Source: an uncultured Ruminococcus sp.
GTDB taxonomy: Bacteria > Bacillota > Clostridia > Oscillospirales > Acutalibacteraceae
Direction of reading: 5' to 3'
Assembly: GCA_902785425.1 (NCBI GenBank)
Contig: CACZYP010000011.1
Span: 1-64,000 of the forward strand
DNA: 64,000 nt
Notes under the pieces: generated by a model
Database searches by the model: none
What the model saw: the letters and a program-made list of their open reading frames with translations, nothing else
Told to the model about the DNA's origin: nothing
Position numbers and translations under genes: made by a program
Part shown: one piece after another, positions 8,674-17,708 of the stretch
How the letters are laid out: the number at the start of each line of letters is the position of its first letter
Numbering within the stretch: the first letter of the stretch is position 1

Positions 8674-9934
8674 GCTTTTTCACCTCGTTTTTCGCTGCAT
8701 GTGTTCCTGCGATGATGCCGGAAGCGAATGCAAAATGAAGATTGTAGCCTCCGCAGTCGCCGTCAACATCGAGCGCTTCGCCTATAATGTACAGTCCGCT
8801 GTGCTGCTTAGACTGCATATTCCTGTCTATGCCTGATACGGAAATACCGCCTGCCGTTACTTGCGCCGCATTATATTCCGACGGCTTGTCGGGCGTGAAT
8901 TTGCAGCATTTAGCTTTTTTGCAAAGAGCGTCAAGCTCCGAAGAGGAAAGCTCTCCGAGAGTTCTGCCTTTGAATTGGACATTTGCCTTTTTGTATATAT
9001 ACACGCCGAGCTTTTCGTTCAGAATGCCCGTAAATATCATTTCGGCAGGCATATCAGACAAAGCGGCGCATTTTTTCTGTACAAACTGTCTCAGCTCGTC
9101 AAACGGAATATCGGGTGTCAGGTCGGCTGTTATGCAGACATTTTTCTGTGTGCCTTTTATAAACGCTTCGTTTACAATGCGTGAAAGCTGAAAGATACAT
9201 ATACCCGAAATGTTCTTTTCATTAAATTGCAGCTCGCCGTATTCCGTTTTTACGGGGGCGCCGTTTACATAAGCCGTGACCGCAGCCGCCGAGCGAACGC
9301 CTTTGATGAGCGAAAGCTCCTTGTCCTTTACGATAACGGGTGCAAGGCTCGGATAGATACTCTCGCATGAAAGCTTAAGCTCGTCTGCAAAGCGGTATGA
9401 CGAGCCGTCAGAGCCGAGATTTTTCTGAACAGTGCCGCCCGTTGAGATTATGAGCTTCTTTGCACGGAACGTTTCGTTTTCGCAGACGACTTTGTAGCCG
9501 CTCTCTGTTTTCACGATCGACCGGGCGGAAGTTCCCGTGAGAACGGTCACATTCGTCTTTTTAAGCCACATCGTAAGCGTGTCAAGCACAGCCAGCGCTC
9601 TGTTTGAATACGGGTAAACTCTGCCCTCGCTGTCGGTGCGGCAGTAAAGACCGAGTGAGGCGAACATTGAAATAAGCCTGTTCGGATCGATGCGCTGCAA
9701 AACGCTTTTTATAAGCGGCCGTGAAGCTTCGTTGTAGTGAAGCTCCGACATATCGGTATTTGTGAGATTGCACCGCCCGTTGCCCGTTGCAAGCAGTTTT
9801 CTGCCGGGCTTTTCTTCTTTTTCGATAACAGCGGCACGAAGCCCGTTTGAATGTCTTCCGAATGCAGCGGCGGCGGCAAGACCCGATGCGCCGCCGCCGA
9901 TAATAATTATGTCAAAATCTGTTTTGCTGCTCAT
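8651..9934 (-). CDS. NAD(P)/FAD-dependent oxidoreductase, HI0933/BaiN family
   Basis: The 427-residue flavoprotein opens with the dinucleotide-binding GGGASG at residues 13-18 and carries ATGNGRCNLTN (about 49-59), a signature of the HI0933-like family. The C-terminal FAD contact GEALDVDGDCGGYNLHFAFASG is also typical. Members include BaiN, which takes part in bile-acid 7-dehydroxylation in Clostridium scindens, but most family members have unknown substrates, and nothing else here suggests bile-acid metabolism. Eighteen bases separate it from the upstream gene, and its end overlaps the next by 23. Confidence 0.88.
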   Translation of the reverse strand: MSSKTDFDIIIIGGGASGLAAAAAFGRHSNGLRAAVIEKEEKPGRKLLATGNGRCNLTNTDMSELHYNEASRPLIKSVLQRIDPNRLISMFASLGLYCRTDSEGRVYPYSNRALAVLDTLTMWLKKTNVTVLTGTSARSIVKTESGYKVVCENETFRAKKLIISTGGTVQKNLGSDGSSYRFADELKLSCESIYPSLAPVIVKDKELSLIKGVRSAAAVTAYVNGAPVKTEYGELQFNEKNISGICIFQLSRIVNEAFIKGTQKNVCITADLTPDIPFDELRQFVQKKCAALSDMPAEMIFTGILNEKLGVYIYKKANVQFKGRTLGELSSSELDALCKKAKCCKFTPDKPSEYNAAQVTAGGISVSGIDRNMQSKQHSGLYIIGEALDVDGDCGGYNLHFAFASGIIAGTHAAKNEVKKHDKNKRA

Positions 9935-9952
9935 ATTGAACCTGCTCTTTCG

Positions 9953-10453
9953 TTATAATATAAGCGAAACAAGATAGGGGATACCGTAGGAGATAAGGCA
10001 CATTATAACTGTGGCCAGAATAATGCCTCCGAAAATGGAAATGCTTGCGTCTTTGAGCTTGAAGTGGAAGAGCGCTGCTACGAGCGATCCTGTCCATGCG
10101 CCCGTTCCGGGGAGCGGTATACCTACAAAAAGAAGCAGTCCGAGCTTCTTGTGCTCCATGATCTTCTTTGCGTTTTTTTCTGCCTTCTCTTCAAGCATGT
10201 CGATCATTTTTACAAGCTTGGTGTTTTTGAGCATTTCAAAGATCTTCTCGATAAACAGCAGGATAAAGGGGATAGGCAGGATATTTCCCGCAATGCAGAT
10301 CGGGATAGCCTTCCACATATCAACGTGAAGAATAGATGCCGCAATAAGACCGCCTCTCAGCTCCAGTATAGGGAAGAGCGAAATAATGAAAATAACGATC
10401 TCCGACGGTACGCCGCCGAGTGCATTAATGATTGCTTCTACAAGTCTTTCCAA
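9953..10453 (-). CDS. COG2426 small integral membrane protein (putative small multidrug export family)
   Basis: The 166-residue protein is strongly hydrophobic, with about four membrane segments. It has the pattern of the COG2426/PF06695 family: an ELRGGL motif after the first helix (about 32-37), and GIPLPGTGAWTGSL (about 110-123), a re-entrant-loop-like motif related to DedA proteins. The export function in the family name is weakly supported. It is first in a minus-strand group with the two flavoproteins and is transcribed away from the VanZ-like gene. Confidence 0.82.
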   Translation of the reverse strand: MERLVEAIINALGGVPSEIVIFIISLFPILELRGGLIAASILHVDMWKAIPICIAGNILPIPFILLFIEKIFEMLKNTKLVKMIDMLEEKAEKNAKKIMEHKKLGLLLFVGIPLPGTGAWTGSLVAALFHFKLKDASISIFGGIILATVIMCLISYGIPYLVSLIL

Positions 10454-10577
10454 TGTTGTTTCCTCCGAGTTCTATAGTATGCTTTTTATACATTTTTTTG
10501 CTGTGATCAAAGCAGCCTGCCTGCAGAAAAAAGCGAAGCGAGCGCCTAATATATTATTATATATTATAACAAAACGC

Positions 10578-10606
10578 TTGACAATACCTTTTTTTGCGTT
10601 TATTAT
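10578..10606 (+). promoter_or_regulatory. Promoter for the VanZ-like/CinA pair
   Basis: TTGACA (10578-10583), spacer of 17, TATTAT (10601-10606), about 55 bases before the start codon. Confidence 0.65.
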
Positions 10607-10661
10607 TATTTTGGCGCAGAGTTCAGCGTTTCGTTAGTATCGGAAAGGAATTAAGTACAAG

Positions 10662-11114
10662 ATGTCAAAAACAAAAGGCAATGTTCTGCTTGCTTTTACG
10701 CTGTTGATAACAGCATTTATATTTTCACAGAGCGCATTGAGTGCGGTCGATTCATCGCAGGAGAGCGGTTCTCTTCTTGAAGTGCTGATGAAGCTTGCGG
10801 CGTGTGTACATCTGCCGATTGAGCTTACAGAGCATATGATACGAAAAATGGCGCACTTTATTGAGTTTATGGTGTACGGTGTTTTTCTTTCATGGACAGT
10901 GCATGAGAAAGACAAGGGCTTTCGGGGGAATATATGGAAGATACTCTTTCTGCTGCTGATAGTTCCGCTTATCGATGAAACTATACAGTATTCATCGCCC
11001 GGAAGAAGCGCAGAGGTGCGTGATGTTCTGCTTGATTACAGCGGTGCTTTGACGGGCTTTGCCGTAAACGCCGCAGCGGTAAAGATAAGGAGTGTTATGA
11101 AGCATGATAAATGA
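10662..11114 (+). CDS. VanZ-like membrane protein
   Basis: The 150-residue protein has about four membrane segments. It carries the family's conserved HFIEFMVYGVF (about 66-76), with a charged RKMAHFIEF start, and a following DETIQYSSPGRSAEVRDVLLDYSGALTG (about 107-134) typical of VanZ domains. VanZ-family proteins are widespread and of mostly unknown role; only VanZ itself is tied to teicoplanin resistance. Its last 11 bases overlap the start of the CinA gene, so the pair is likely translated together. Confidence 0.85.
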   Translation: MSKTKGNVLLAFTLLITAFIFSQSALSAVDSSQESGSLLEVLMKLAACVHLPIELTEHMIRKMAHFIEFMVYGVFLSWTVHEKDKGFRGNIWKILFLLLIVPLIDETIQYSSPGRSAEVRDVLLDYSGALTGFAVNAAAVKIRSVMKHDK

Positions 11115-11586
11115 AGAGCTTGTAAGAATACTTGCAGAAAAGGATATGACGATAGCATGCGCAGAGAGCTGCACGGGCGGTCTGATAGCCGAGCTTATCA
11201 CTGATGTTTCGGGGGCAAGTGCAGTGTTTGAGCTTGGCGTCTGCTCATATTCAAACAGGATAAAAAAGAAAATACTCGGCGTACCGTCGGAGATAATTGA
11301 CGAGTACACCGAGCTTAGCCTTGCTTGTGCAGAGGAGATGGCGATAGGGGTAATGCGAATGAGCGGCGCTGATATCGCTGTAAGTACAACGGGTGTTGCA
11401 GGCCCGACAGGCGGCACGGAAGAAAACCCGGTAGGCACTGTATATATAGCGCTTGCCGCAGACGGGGCGGTAGTTTCGGAAAAGAAAAACTTCAACGAAG
11501 ACGGCTGCAACGACAGAGACACTATCCGCAGAAGATGCGCAGAGTACGTATTGCAAAAAGCGCTTGAATATGCGGAAAGAGTGTAG
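11104..11586 (+). CDS. pncC: CinA C-terminal domain protein, nicotinamide-nucleotide amidase
   Basis: The 160-residue protein corresponds to the CinA C-terminal domain alone (COG1546). The signature AESCTGGLIAELITDVSGAS is at residues 18-37, and VSTTGVAGPTGGTEENPVGTV at about 94-114. Stand-alone members deamidate nicotinamide mononucleotide to nicotinate mononucleotide in the pyridine-nucleotide salvage pathway. Length fits the single-domain form. It overlaps the VanZ-like gene by 11 bases. Confidence 0.9.
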   Translation: MINEELVRILAEKDMTIACAESCTGGLIAELITDVSGASAVFELGVCSYSNRIKKKILGVPSEIIDEYTELSLACAEEMAIGVMRMSGADIAVSTTGVAGPTGGTEENPVGTVYIALAADGAVVSEKKNFNEDGCNDRDTIRRRCAEYVLQKALEYAERV

Positions 11587-11677
11587 CTGCCGAGCGTTTT
11601 GCCGAAAAGAAAGAGCACAGCCAAAGTTTTTTGCCCAGCTTTTTTTCAAAAAAGCTGCCGGGGTGTGGGGCGAGAAG

Positions 11678-11874
11678 CAATGTCAACAACTTAAGGAATT
11701 TTGCCTGATATAACCCCTCAGACGGCTGCGCCGCCAGCTCCCCTTTCAGGGGAGCCAGCCAACTTTTAATAAAACACGGTCTGCCGGTGGCACGTTGTAG
11801 GCGTGACGGAGGGGTTAATACATAAAGTGACCAATAATATTTACTTTGTTTTATTTCTTAAGTTGTTGACATTG
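11678..11874. mobile_element. CAATG-type cassette, copy B (197 bp)
   Basis: Perfect 18-bp inverted ends, CAATGTCAACAACTTAAG (11678-11695) and its complement (11857-11874). It is flanked by the exact 10-bp direct repeat GGGCGAGAAG (11668-11677 and 11875-11884). Without the insert, the site reads TGGGGC, loop GAGAA, GCCCCA, a perfect stem. The interior contains CCCCTCAGACGG, a GGGGAG/CTCCCC hairpin and GACGGAGGGG, and is shared with copy D at 57998-58213. There is no open reading frame of note. Confidence 0.88.
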
Positions 11875-11905
11875 GGGCGAGAAGCCCCATAAAGTCGATA
11901 AAACG

Positions 11906-11934
11906 GCGGGGGAACATCGTTCCCCCGCATTTTT
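11906..11934. terminator. Terminator between CinA gene and glnS
   Basis: GCGGGGGAAC (11906-11915) and GTTCCCCCGC (11919-11928) form a perfect 10-bp stem with loop ATC. ATTTTTA follows on the plus strand and TTTT on the minus strand, so it can serve both convergent genes. Confidence 0.85.
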
Positions 11935-11941
11935 ACTGCAA

Positions 11942-13609
11942 TTATTTTTTCTTCTTGAATCCGTCTTTGAGCGATACGCTCTTATTGAAGATGAGTTTGT
12001 CGGACGTGCTGTCCTTATCAAAGCAGAAATAACCGATTCTCATGAACTGGAAGTGCGTCTGCTTGCTGTTCTTCATGCCGCTTTCAGCCTTGCAGCCCGT
12101 CAGTATTCTAAGCGATTCGGGATTGATATATTCAAGGAAATCCTTGTCGCCTGTGTCGGGTTCGGGATCGGTGAAGAGGTTTTCGTACATTCTCACCTCT
12201 GCATCGAGGCAGTTGTTGGCGTCTACCCAATGGATAGTACCCTTGATGCGTCTGCCGTCGGGAGTGTCGCCGCCTCTTGTTTCGGGATCGTACTCTGCAT
12301 ACACTTCTACTACTTCGCCGTTTTCGTCCTTTTTGCAGCCTGTACACTTAACGACATACGCTGTTTTAAGGCGAACCTCGTTGCCGGGGAACATACGGAA
12401 ATAACCCTTTACAGGCTCGTCCATATAGTCGGTGCGCTCGATGTAGCACTCACGTGAGAAAGTGATCGTTCTTGTGCCGTCCTCGGGGCGGTTCGGGTTG
12501 TTTTCGATCTCGAATTCTTCGCTCTTTCCCTCGGGGTAGTTTGTGATGATAAGCTTTACAGGTTCGAGAACAGCCATAGTTCTCTCTGCGCTCTCGTTAA
12601 GGTCTTCACGCAGGCAGTGCTCAAGGAATGCGTAATCGACAGTTGAGTTTGTCTTTGATACACCGATGCGCTCAACAAAATTTCTGATAGAAGCAGGCGT
12701 GTAGCCTCTTCTGCGAAGTCCGCAGAGTGTGGGCATTCTCGGATCGTCCCAGCCGTTAACTATGCCGTCCTCAACAAGCATGCGGAGCTTTCTCTTGCTC
12801 ATTACCGTATTTGTGATGCCAAGACGTGAGAACTCGATCTGTCTCGGCTTGCTCGGCAGCGTTACGTTGTCACGTACCCAGTCATAAAGCGGTCTGTGCG
12901 CTTCAAATTCAAGCGTGCAAAGGCTGTGTGTGATGCCCTCCAAAGCGTCCTCGATCGGGTGAGCGAAATCGTACATCGGGTAGATGCACCATGTATCGCC
13001 TGTGCGGTGATGAGTGATGCGGTTGATACGATAGATAACAGGGTCACGCATGTTGAAGTTGCCCGATTCAAGATCGATCTTTGCACGGAGCGTCATCTTG
13101 CCGTCTTCAAACTCGCCGTTTCTCATGCGGGCAAAAAGATCAAGGCTCTCTTCAACGGGGCGGTCACGGAACGGCGATCTTGCCGGAGTTGTAAGGTCGC
13201 CTCTGTACTCTCTCATCTGCTCGGGAGTAAGCTCGCATACGTAAGCAAGACCTTTTTTGATAAGCTCCTGTGCGCATTCGTACATCTTCTCGAAATACTG
13301 CGAAGCAAAGAAGAAACGGTCGCCCCAGTCGTAGCCGAGCCACTTTATATCCTCTTTGATAGCGTCAACGTATTCTTCGTCCTCTTTTGTAGGGTTCGTG
13401 TCGTCCATACGAAGATTGCACATGCCGCCGTACTTTTCTGCTGTACCGAAATCGATGCAGATTGCCTTTGCGTGGCCTATATGCAGATAGCCGTTAGGCT
13501 CGGGCGGAAAACGTGTGTGAACGGTCATGCCGGCGTAATCTCCGCCCTCTGCGATATCCTCATCTATAAAATCATGAATAAAATTAGCATTTGTAAGTTC
13601 TTCAGCCAT
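11942..13609 (-). CDS. glnS: Glutaminyl-tRNA synthetase
   Basis: This 555-residue class I synthetase charges tRNA-Gln directly. The catalytic core has [12 protein letters not shown] (HIGH at residues 43-46) and VMSKRKL (269-275) as the second signature. The C-terminal third is the beta-barrel anticodon-binding region typical of GlnRS. GlnRS is the less common route in Firmicutes, where the GatCAB amidotransferase path often dominates; direct charging is seen in some Clostridia. The gene starts 20 bases after gltX on the same strand, so the two form a glutamate/glutamine-charging operon. No T-box is visible before either. Confidence 0.95.
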   Translation of the reverse strand: MAEELTNANFIHDFIDEDIAEGGDYAGMTVHTRFPPEPNGYLHIGHAKAICIDFGTAEKYGGMCNLRMDDTNPTKEDEEYVDAIKEDIKWLGYDWGDRFFFASQYFEKMYECAQELIKKGLAYVCELTPEQMREYRGDLTTPARSPFRDRPVEESLDLFARMRNGEFEDGKMTLRAKIDLESGNFNMRDPVIYRINRITHHRTGDTWCIYPMYDFAHPIEDALEGITHSLCTLEFEAHRPLYDWVRDNVTLPSKPRQIEFSRLGITNTVMSKRKLRMLVEDGIVNGWDDPRMPTLCGLRRRGYTPASIRNFVERIGVSKTNSTVDYAFLEHCLREDLNESAERTMAVLEPVKLIITNYPEGKSEEFEIENNPNRPEDGTRTITFSRECYIERTDYMDEPVKGYFRMFPGNEVRLKTAYVVKCTGCKKDENGEVVEVYAEYDPETRGGDTPDGRRIKGTIHWVDANNCLDAEVRMYENLFTDPEPDTGDKDFLEYINPESLRILTGCKAESGMKNSKQTHFQFMRIGYFCFDKDSTSDKLIFNKSVSLKDGFKKKK

Positions 13610-13629
13610 TTTTCTTTCCCCTCAAATAA

Positions 13630-15087
13630 TTATCCGTTGAGCTTTGCAAGCCCTTTCTCCATTCTTGCAAGCGCCTCATCTCTGCCGAGAATATCGAGTA
13701 TCTCGATAGCGCCGCCGGGAGTTACCTTTTTGCCTGCCGCAGCGATACGTACAGGCCACATTACGGTGCCGTTCTTAACGCCGAGCTTTTCTGCAAGGCC
13801 GATAAGGCAGGCGTGGATAGAATCATGATCCCAGCTTGCAAGAGCGCTCAGCTCATCGTAAGCTGCTTTGAGCATAACGGGCGCATTCTCGGCGTTCGTC
13901 TTGCTCTTTTTGTTTATGTAAAGCTCTGCGTCGTACTCGGGAAGCTCTGCAAAGAAGTCGATGTTTTCCGGGATCTGTGTGAGCTTTGTCGTGCGCTGCT
14001 GCAAAATTCCTGCGATTTTTACGGTGTCAAGCTTCTTGCCGCCAAGACCCTGCTCGATATACTCATGAGCCGTCTGCTCAAACTGCTCTACCGTCATATT
14101 CTTGATATACTCGCCGTTGAACCACTCAAGCTTTGCGTAGTCGAAAACGGAAGGCGACTTGCTGATGCGGTCGATAGAGAACTTCTGCTCAAGCTCTTTG
14201 AGTGTGAACACCTCTGTGTTGTCGTCCGGGCACCAGCCGAGAAGAGCTATATAGTTGATGATAGCTTCGGGCAGGAAGCCGTCCTTTACAAGATCGTCAA
14301 AGCCAGTTGAACCGTGACGCTTTGAAAGCTTGGAAACAGTGCCGTCTTCGTTCTGACCCATGATGAGGGGGAGATGAACGTAAGTCGGGATCTCCCAGCC
14401 GAATGCCTCATAAAGAAGATTATACTTCGGTGTGGATGAGAGGTACTCGTTGCCTCTTACAACGTGCGTGATGCCCATAAGGTGGTCATCGATAACGTTT
14501 GCAAAGTTGTATGTCGGATAACCGTCCGTCTTGATGAGGATCTGATCCTGAAGCTCCTCGTTGGGAGCTGTGATCTCACCGAAAACAGCGTCGGTAAATG
14601 TCGTTGTTCCGTCGAGCGGCATTTTCTGACGGATAACGTAAGGCGTACCCTCCGCAAGAAGCTTGTCGATCTCTTCTTTGGAAAGGTCACGGCAATGTCT
14701 GTCGTAGCCGCCGTTTGCATATTCTTCCGTCTGCTTCAGAGCGTCAAGGCGCTCCTTTGTGCAGAAGCAGCGGTACGCATGTCCGCTCTCGATAAGCTTT
14801 TCGGCAAACGGGCGGTACATATCTTTTCTTTCGCTCTGAACGTAAGGGCCGTAATCGCCGCCGATATCGGGGCCTTCGTCATGTTTAAGACCTGCTGTTT
14901 TAAGCGTTCTGTAGATAACGTCAACCGCTCCCTCAACGTAGCGCTCCTGGTCTGTATCTTCTATTCTCAAAACGAAATCGCCGCCCTGTGACTTTGCGAT
15001 AAGGTATTCATAAAGCGCCGTTCTGAGGTTTCCGACGTGCATAAAACCTGTAGGACTGGGCGCATAACGTGTTCTTACTTTACTCAT
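13630..15087 (-). CDS. gltX: Glutamyl-tRNA synthetase
   Basis: The 485-residue enzyme charges tRNA-Glu. It has RYAPSPTGFMHVGN near the start (HVGN at residues 17-20) and KLSKRHG at 253-259, both class I signatures, and the C-terminal anticodon-binding domain of bacterial GluRS. I start it at 15087 because GGGAG lies nine bases before this ATG; an in-frame ATG at 15096 touches that site, and more upstream codons come from an adjoining repeat. It is followed after 20 bases by glnS. Because GlnRS is present, this enzyme is probably the discriminating type, but that cannot be read from sequence by eye. Confidence 0.95.
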   Translation of the reverse strand: MSKVRTRYAPSPTGFMHVGNLRTALYEYLIAKSQGGDFVLRIEDTDQERYVEGAVDVIYRTLKTAGLKHDEGPDIGGDYGPYVQSERKDMYRPFAEKLIESGHAYRCFCTKERLDALKQTEEYANGGYDRHCRDLSKEEIDKLLAEGTPYVIRQKMPLDGTTTFTDAVFGEITAPNEELQDQILIKTDGYPTYNFANVIDDHLMGITHVVRGNEYLSSTPKYNLLYEAFGWEIPTYVHLPLIMGQNEDGTVSKLSKRHGSTGFDDLVKDGFLPEAIINYIALLGWCPDDNTEVFTLKELEQKFSIDRISKSPSVFDYAKLEWFNGEYIKNMTVEQFEQTAHEYIEQGLGGKKLDTVKIAGILQQRTTKLTQIPENIDFFAELPEYDAELYINKKSKTNAENAPVMLKAAYDELSALASWDHDSIHACLIGLAEKLGVKNGTVMWPVRIAAAGKKVTPGGAIEILDILGRDEALARMEKGLAKLNG

Positions 15088-15099
15088 TTCTGACATCTC

Positions 15100-15180
15100 C
15101 CGTATTTCAATTGATAGTTGACAATTGACAATGGACAATTGCGGAAGCCGCTTTGCGGCTTGATCCTATTTTGCTTCGCA
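15100..15180. repeat. Composite period-7 repeat before gltX
   Basis: Units TTGATAG, TTGACAA and TGGACAA run from about 15111 to 15140, then a hairpin GGAAGCCGCTTTGCGGCTT. It lies just upstream of the gltX ribosome-binding site, so part of it may be in the leader RNA. Confidence 0.7.
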
Positions 15181-15282
15181 GTTTCAGCTTCATGCAGGAA
15201 CATTAAAGCATATAATTATTGATTATAACACATTTTCAAAAAAAATCCAATACATTTATGCAAATAACAAGAAAAAAAGAAG

Positions 15283-15309
15283 CCGCAAGGAGTTATATTC
15301 TCCTTACGG
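15283..15309 (-). terminator. Terminator of the glycosyltransferase gene
   Basis: CCGCAAGGAG (15283-15292) and CTCCTTACGG (15300-15309) pair with one G-U. On the minus strand the stem is followed by CTTCTTTTTTTC. Confidence 0.75.
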
Positions 15310-15316
15310 CAAAGAA

Positions 15317-16399
15317 TCACCAATCTAAATCCTCTTCATTGATCGTGTTTGAGCGAACCGCTCGCTTTACCCGGCGGATCTCTTTTTTCGCTTCTTTTGT
15401 CGGGTGCTTTGCTTTCCACGGTATGCCAAGGATTATTCCGCAGAGCGTTCCTGCGCCGTATGAATAATGAAGAGCAGGGAACATGAGCAGAAGCAGAAGC
15501 TTTTTCTGCGAAAATCCGCTTGATCTGAAAGCACTCACCGTGATAACTGCGTCAAACAAAAGATATACCGCAAGCAGTATCAGCAAAGGCAGTGCGTGTT
15601 TGCCTATCGCTAAAATCAAAAACCACAGTGTGAGCAAAAGAAGTCCAAACGGAGCGAAATGAAGCACCGACAAGCACTGCGGACATACAAAAGTTGTAAG
15701 TCCTATCCAGTAACCGTTTGAAAACTTCTGACGTATCATGCCTTTGAAAGTATCTCTGATATACTGGTTCGATGATATGCTCGGACAGCATGCGAATTTG
15801 TAGCCTTTTTTGCGCATGCGGTAATGAAGCTCGTTGTCCTCTGTGCGGCCGAGGAACTCGTTAAAGCCGCCGACCTTTTCAAAGACCTCTCTCTTGTATG
15901 CCGCATGGAAAAGAGAGTCAAGATATGTCTTTTGCTGCTGCTTTCTTCTGTATGCCATTATCGAGCTGCCGAACATGCACTCCTCAGCCGCAAGCAGAGC
16001 GGCGCTCCATTCGTCCTTGTGGTATGCGATGCACGGTCTGCCGCCGCCGACGATATCCTCGCCGTCTTCGATCTCCGCTACACAGTTCTGAATGAAATCT
16101 TCGGGTATGCGTGCGTGAGCGTCAACTCTGATGATGATATCGCCCATAGCACTGCAAAGAGCAGTGTTCCAGCCCTTCGCCTGGTTCGATTTATCCTGCG
16201 TTTTGATACATACTCTGAGGTAGCCCTTATGGCTGCGCTCAAAGGAAGAAAGTATCGCAGGCGTTGTATCGGTAGAGCCGTTATCAACGAATACAAGCTC
16301 CGTAAGTTCTCTCGGATAAGACTGATACGCAATGTCTTCAAGCAAACTGCCTAAACGTTCCTCTTCGTTATAGGCGATAACACACAATGAAACTGTCAT
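15317..16399 (-). CDS. Family 2 glycosyltransferase with membrane tail
   Basis: The 360-residue protein begins with a GT-A fold domain: VSLCVIAYNEEERL (about 3-16), FVDNGSTD (37-44) and the DxD-like IRVDAHARI (about 91-99), with GRTEDNELHYR (about 185-195) as the acceptor/catalytic ED motif. The C-terminal part (about 240-320) has two or three hydrophobic segments. Such proteins move a sugar from a nucleotide donor to a lipid or polymer at the inner face of the membrane. It is the last gene of a minus-strand set with the DUF975 protein, a dipeptidase and YfhO, which suggests cell-envelope glycan work. Substrate unknown. Confidence 0.85.
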   Translation of the reverse strand: MTVSLCVIAYNEEERLGSLLEDIAYQSYPRELTELVFVDNGSTDTTPAILSSFERSHKGYLRVCIKTQDKSNQAKGWNTALCSAMGDIIIRVDAHARIPEDFIQNCVAEIEDGEDIVGGGRPCIAYHKDEWSAALLAAEECMFGSSIMAYRRKQQQKTYLDSLFHAAYKREVFEKVGGFNEFLGRTEDNELHYRMRKKGYKFACCPSISSNQYIRDTFKGMIRQKFSNGYWIGLTTFVCPQCLSVLHFAPFGLLLLTLWFLILAIGKHALPLLILLAVYLLFDAVITVSAFRSSGFSQKKLLLLLMFPALHYSYGAGTLCGIILGIPWKAKHPTKEAKKEIRRVKRAVRSNTINEEDLDW

Positions 16400-16454
16400 A
16401 ACGGACCCTCCTCATTTTGCCGTTAATTCGGTTTTATGCCGCAAATTTTATATT

Positions 16455-17681
16455 TTAAAAAAAGCTTCTGTTTTCGGAAACTTCGCCCGCTGCCGTTTGT
16501 TCGGGCTGAATATACTGCTCGGTCTGCACGGGAGTTTCCGGCTGAACATACTGTTCCGTCTGCACGGGAGTTTCCGGCTGAACATACTGTTCCGTCTGCA
16601 CGGGAGTTTCCGGCTGAACGTACTGCTCGGTCTGCACGGGAGCTTCCGGCTGAACATACTGCTCGGTCTGCACGGGAGCTTCCGGCTGAACGTACTGTTC
16701 CGTCTGCACGGGAGTTTCCGGCTGAACGTACTGTTCCGGCTGCACGGGAGCTTCCGGCTGAACATACTGCTCCGGCTGCACGGGAGCTTCCGGCTGAACG
16801 TACTGCTCCGGCTGCACGGGAGCTTCCGGCTGAACGTACTGCTCGGTCTGCACGGGAGCTTCCGGCTGTACAAACTGTTCGGGCTGTGAAGGCATCACAG
16901 GCTCGGCATTTTTTCTTTCAAGATAGTTGGCGATAATATACTTTGCCGAAACAAAATAAGAGCATGTCATGTAGGGGCAAACGTATAAAAGCGGTACGAT
17001 AAAGAACGTTGAGAGCATCCAGAGGATAAACGAGAATGAGAGCTTGATAAGCTTTCCGATGTTGCCCTTTGCCGCAAGCATTCCTTCTTTTGCTGCCGAA
17101 ACGCCGTCATAGTCATAGTGCGAAAAGAGCATCATCTGGAGCGCAAAACGGTGCAGCCACAGAAAATTGCATATAAAACCGATGACGGCAAGCGATATTA
17201 CTATAAACTGCAGTCCTCCGTTGTCGTAGATATCGTCGGCGGAAATTGCAGCAACAGCGATAGCGGGCGCTTCGCATACGAGCAGTATGCCGAGGCAGCG
17301 AACAAGCACACCTGCCATGTAGATCACGGCGCTTTTGTAAAGCTGTTTGCTTTCAAAGAAATGGAACACGTCGCTCATTTCGGCGTCGCCGCCGCATGCC
17401 GCTTTTGAATAGAAGCGGACAAAGCCGTTATACAGCGGCGAAAGCAATACGAGAGATACAACAGCCAGTATGTGCAGCAGCACAAACATCACGGCTCTTA
17501 CAGGCTCGTTATGCAGGATAGAGCTTACGTCGCTCTCGCCTAAAAAGTCGTATGCCGTCAGCACGGCTATTCCCGATATCATCGGGATAAATATAAGCAC
17601 CAACAGCGCCATTACCGCCGAAGGCCAGTTCTTTGAAAGCATAGCTTTCGCTTCTTTTTTTATCATCTTTTCTGCGCTCAT
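16455..17681 (-). CDS. DUF975-like membrane protein with ten 12-residue repeats
   Basis: Residues 1-265 resemble DUF975 proteins: a short basic N-terminus (KKEAKAMLSKNWPSAV), then about six membrane segments. The tail, residues 272-391, is ten exact-length 12-residue units of the form QPE(A/T)PVQ(T/P)EQYV, ending with a short QPEQTAAGEVSENRSFF. At DNA level these are ten 36-bp units (16509-16868) with over 90 percent likeness, so copy number is likely to vary between strains. The tail is acidic, rich in Pro and Gln, and would lie on the cytoplasmic or the outer side depending on topology. Role unknown. It stands between the dipeptidase (27-base gap) and the glycosyltransferase (55-base gap). 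Confidence 0.75.
   Translation of the reverse strand: MSAEKMIKKEAKAMLSKNWPSAVMALLVLIFIPMISGIAVLTAYDFLGESDVSSILHNEPVRAVMFVLLHILAVVSLVLLSPLYNGFVRFYSKAACGGDAEMSDVFHFFESKQLYKSAVIYMAGVLVRCLGILLVCEAPAIAVAAISADDIYDNGGLQFIVISLAVIGFICNFLWLHRFALQMMLFSHYDYDGVSAAKEGMLAAKGNIGKLIKLSFSFILWMLSTFFIVPLLYVCPYMTCSYFVSAKYIIANYLERKNAEPVMPSQPEQFVQPEAPVQTEQYVQPEAPVQPEQYVQPEAPVQPEQYVQPEAPVQPEQYVQPETPVQTEQYVQPEAPVQTEQYVQPEAPVQTEQYVQPETPVQTEQYVQPETPVQTEQYVQPETPVQTEQYIQPEQTAAGEVSENRSFF
16509..16868 (-). repeat. Ten 36-bp coding tandem repeats
   Basis: Each unit encodes QPE(A/T)PVQ(T/P)EQYV. There are no spacers and the frame is kept, so this is a coding minisatellite rather than a CRISPR array. Confidence 0.95.
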
Positions 17682-17708
17682 ATCAGCACCTCATTTTCAG
17701 AGCGTTTA

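Larger units (their letters stand above)
11587..11941. other. Gap of 355 bases: hairpin module, cassette B, terminator
   Basis: From left to right: a repeat hairpin (CAGCTTTTTT..AAAAAAGCTG, about 11637-11657) of a kind seen at several gene ends here, then a 197-bp mobile cassette, then the convergent terminator. No gene is visible. Confidence 0.7.

Noticed and set aside
8651..9934. Bile-acid dehydroxylation role from BaiN likeness
   Set aside because: No other bai gene is present and the family is wide; only the fold can be claimed.
12896..13828. 310-codon open frame on the plus strand
   Set aside because: It runs antisense to glnS and gltX and has no recognisable domain.
16509..16868. Regular 36-bp repeats that could suggest a CRISPR array
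   Set aside because: There are no spacers, the frame is kept and the units encode a 12-residue repeat; no cas genes.
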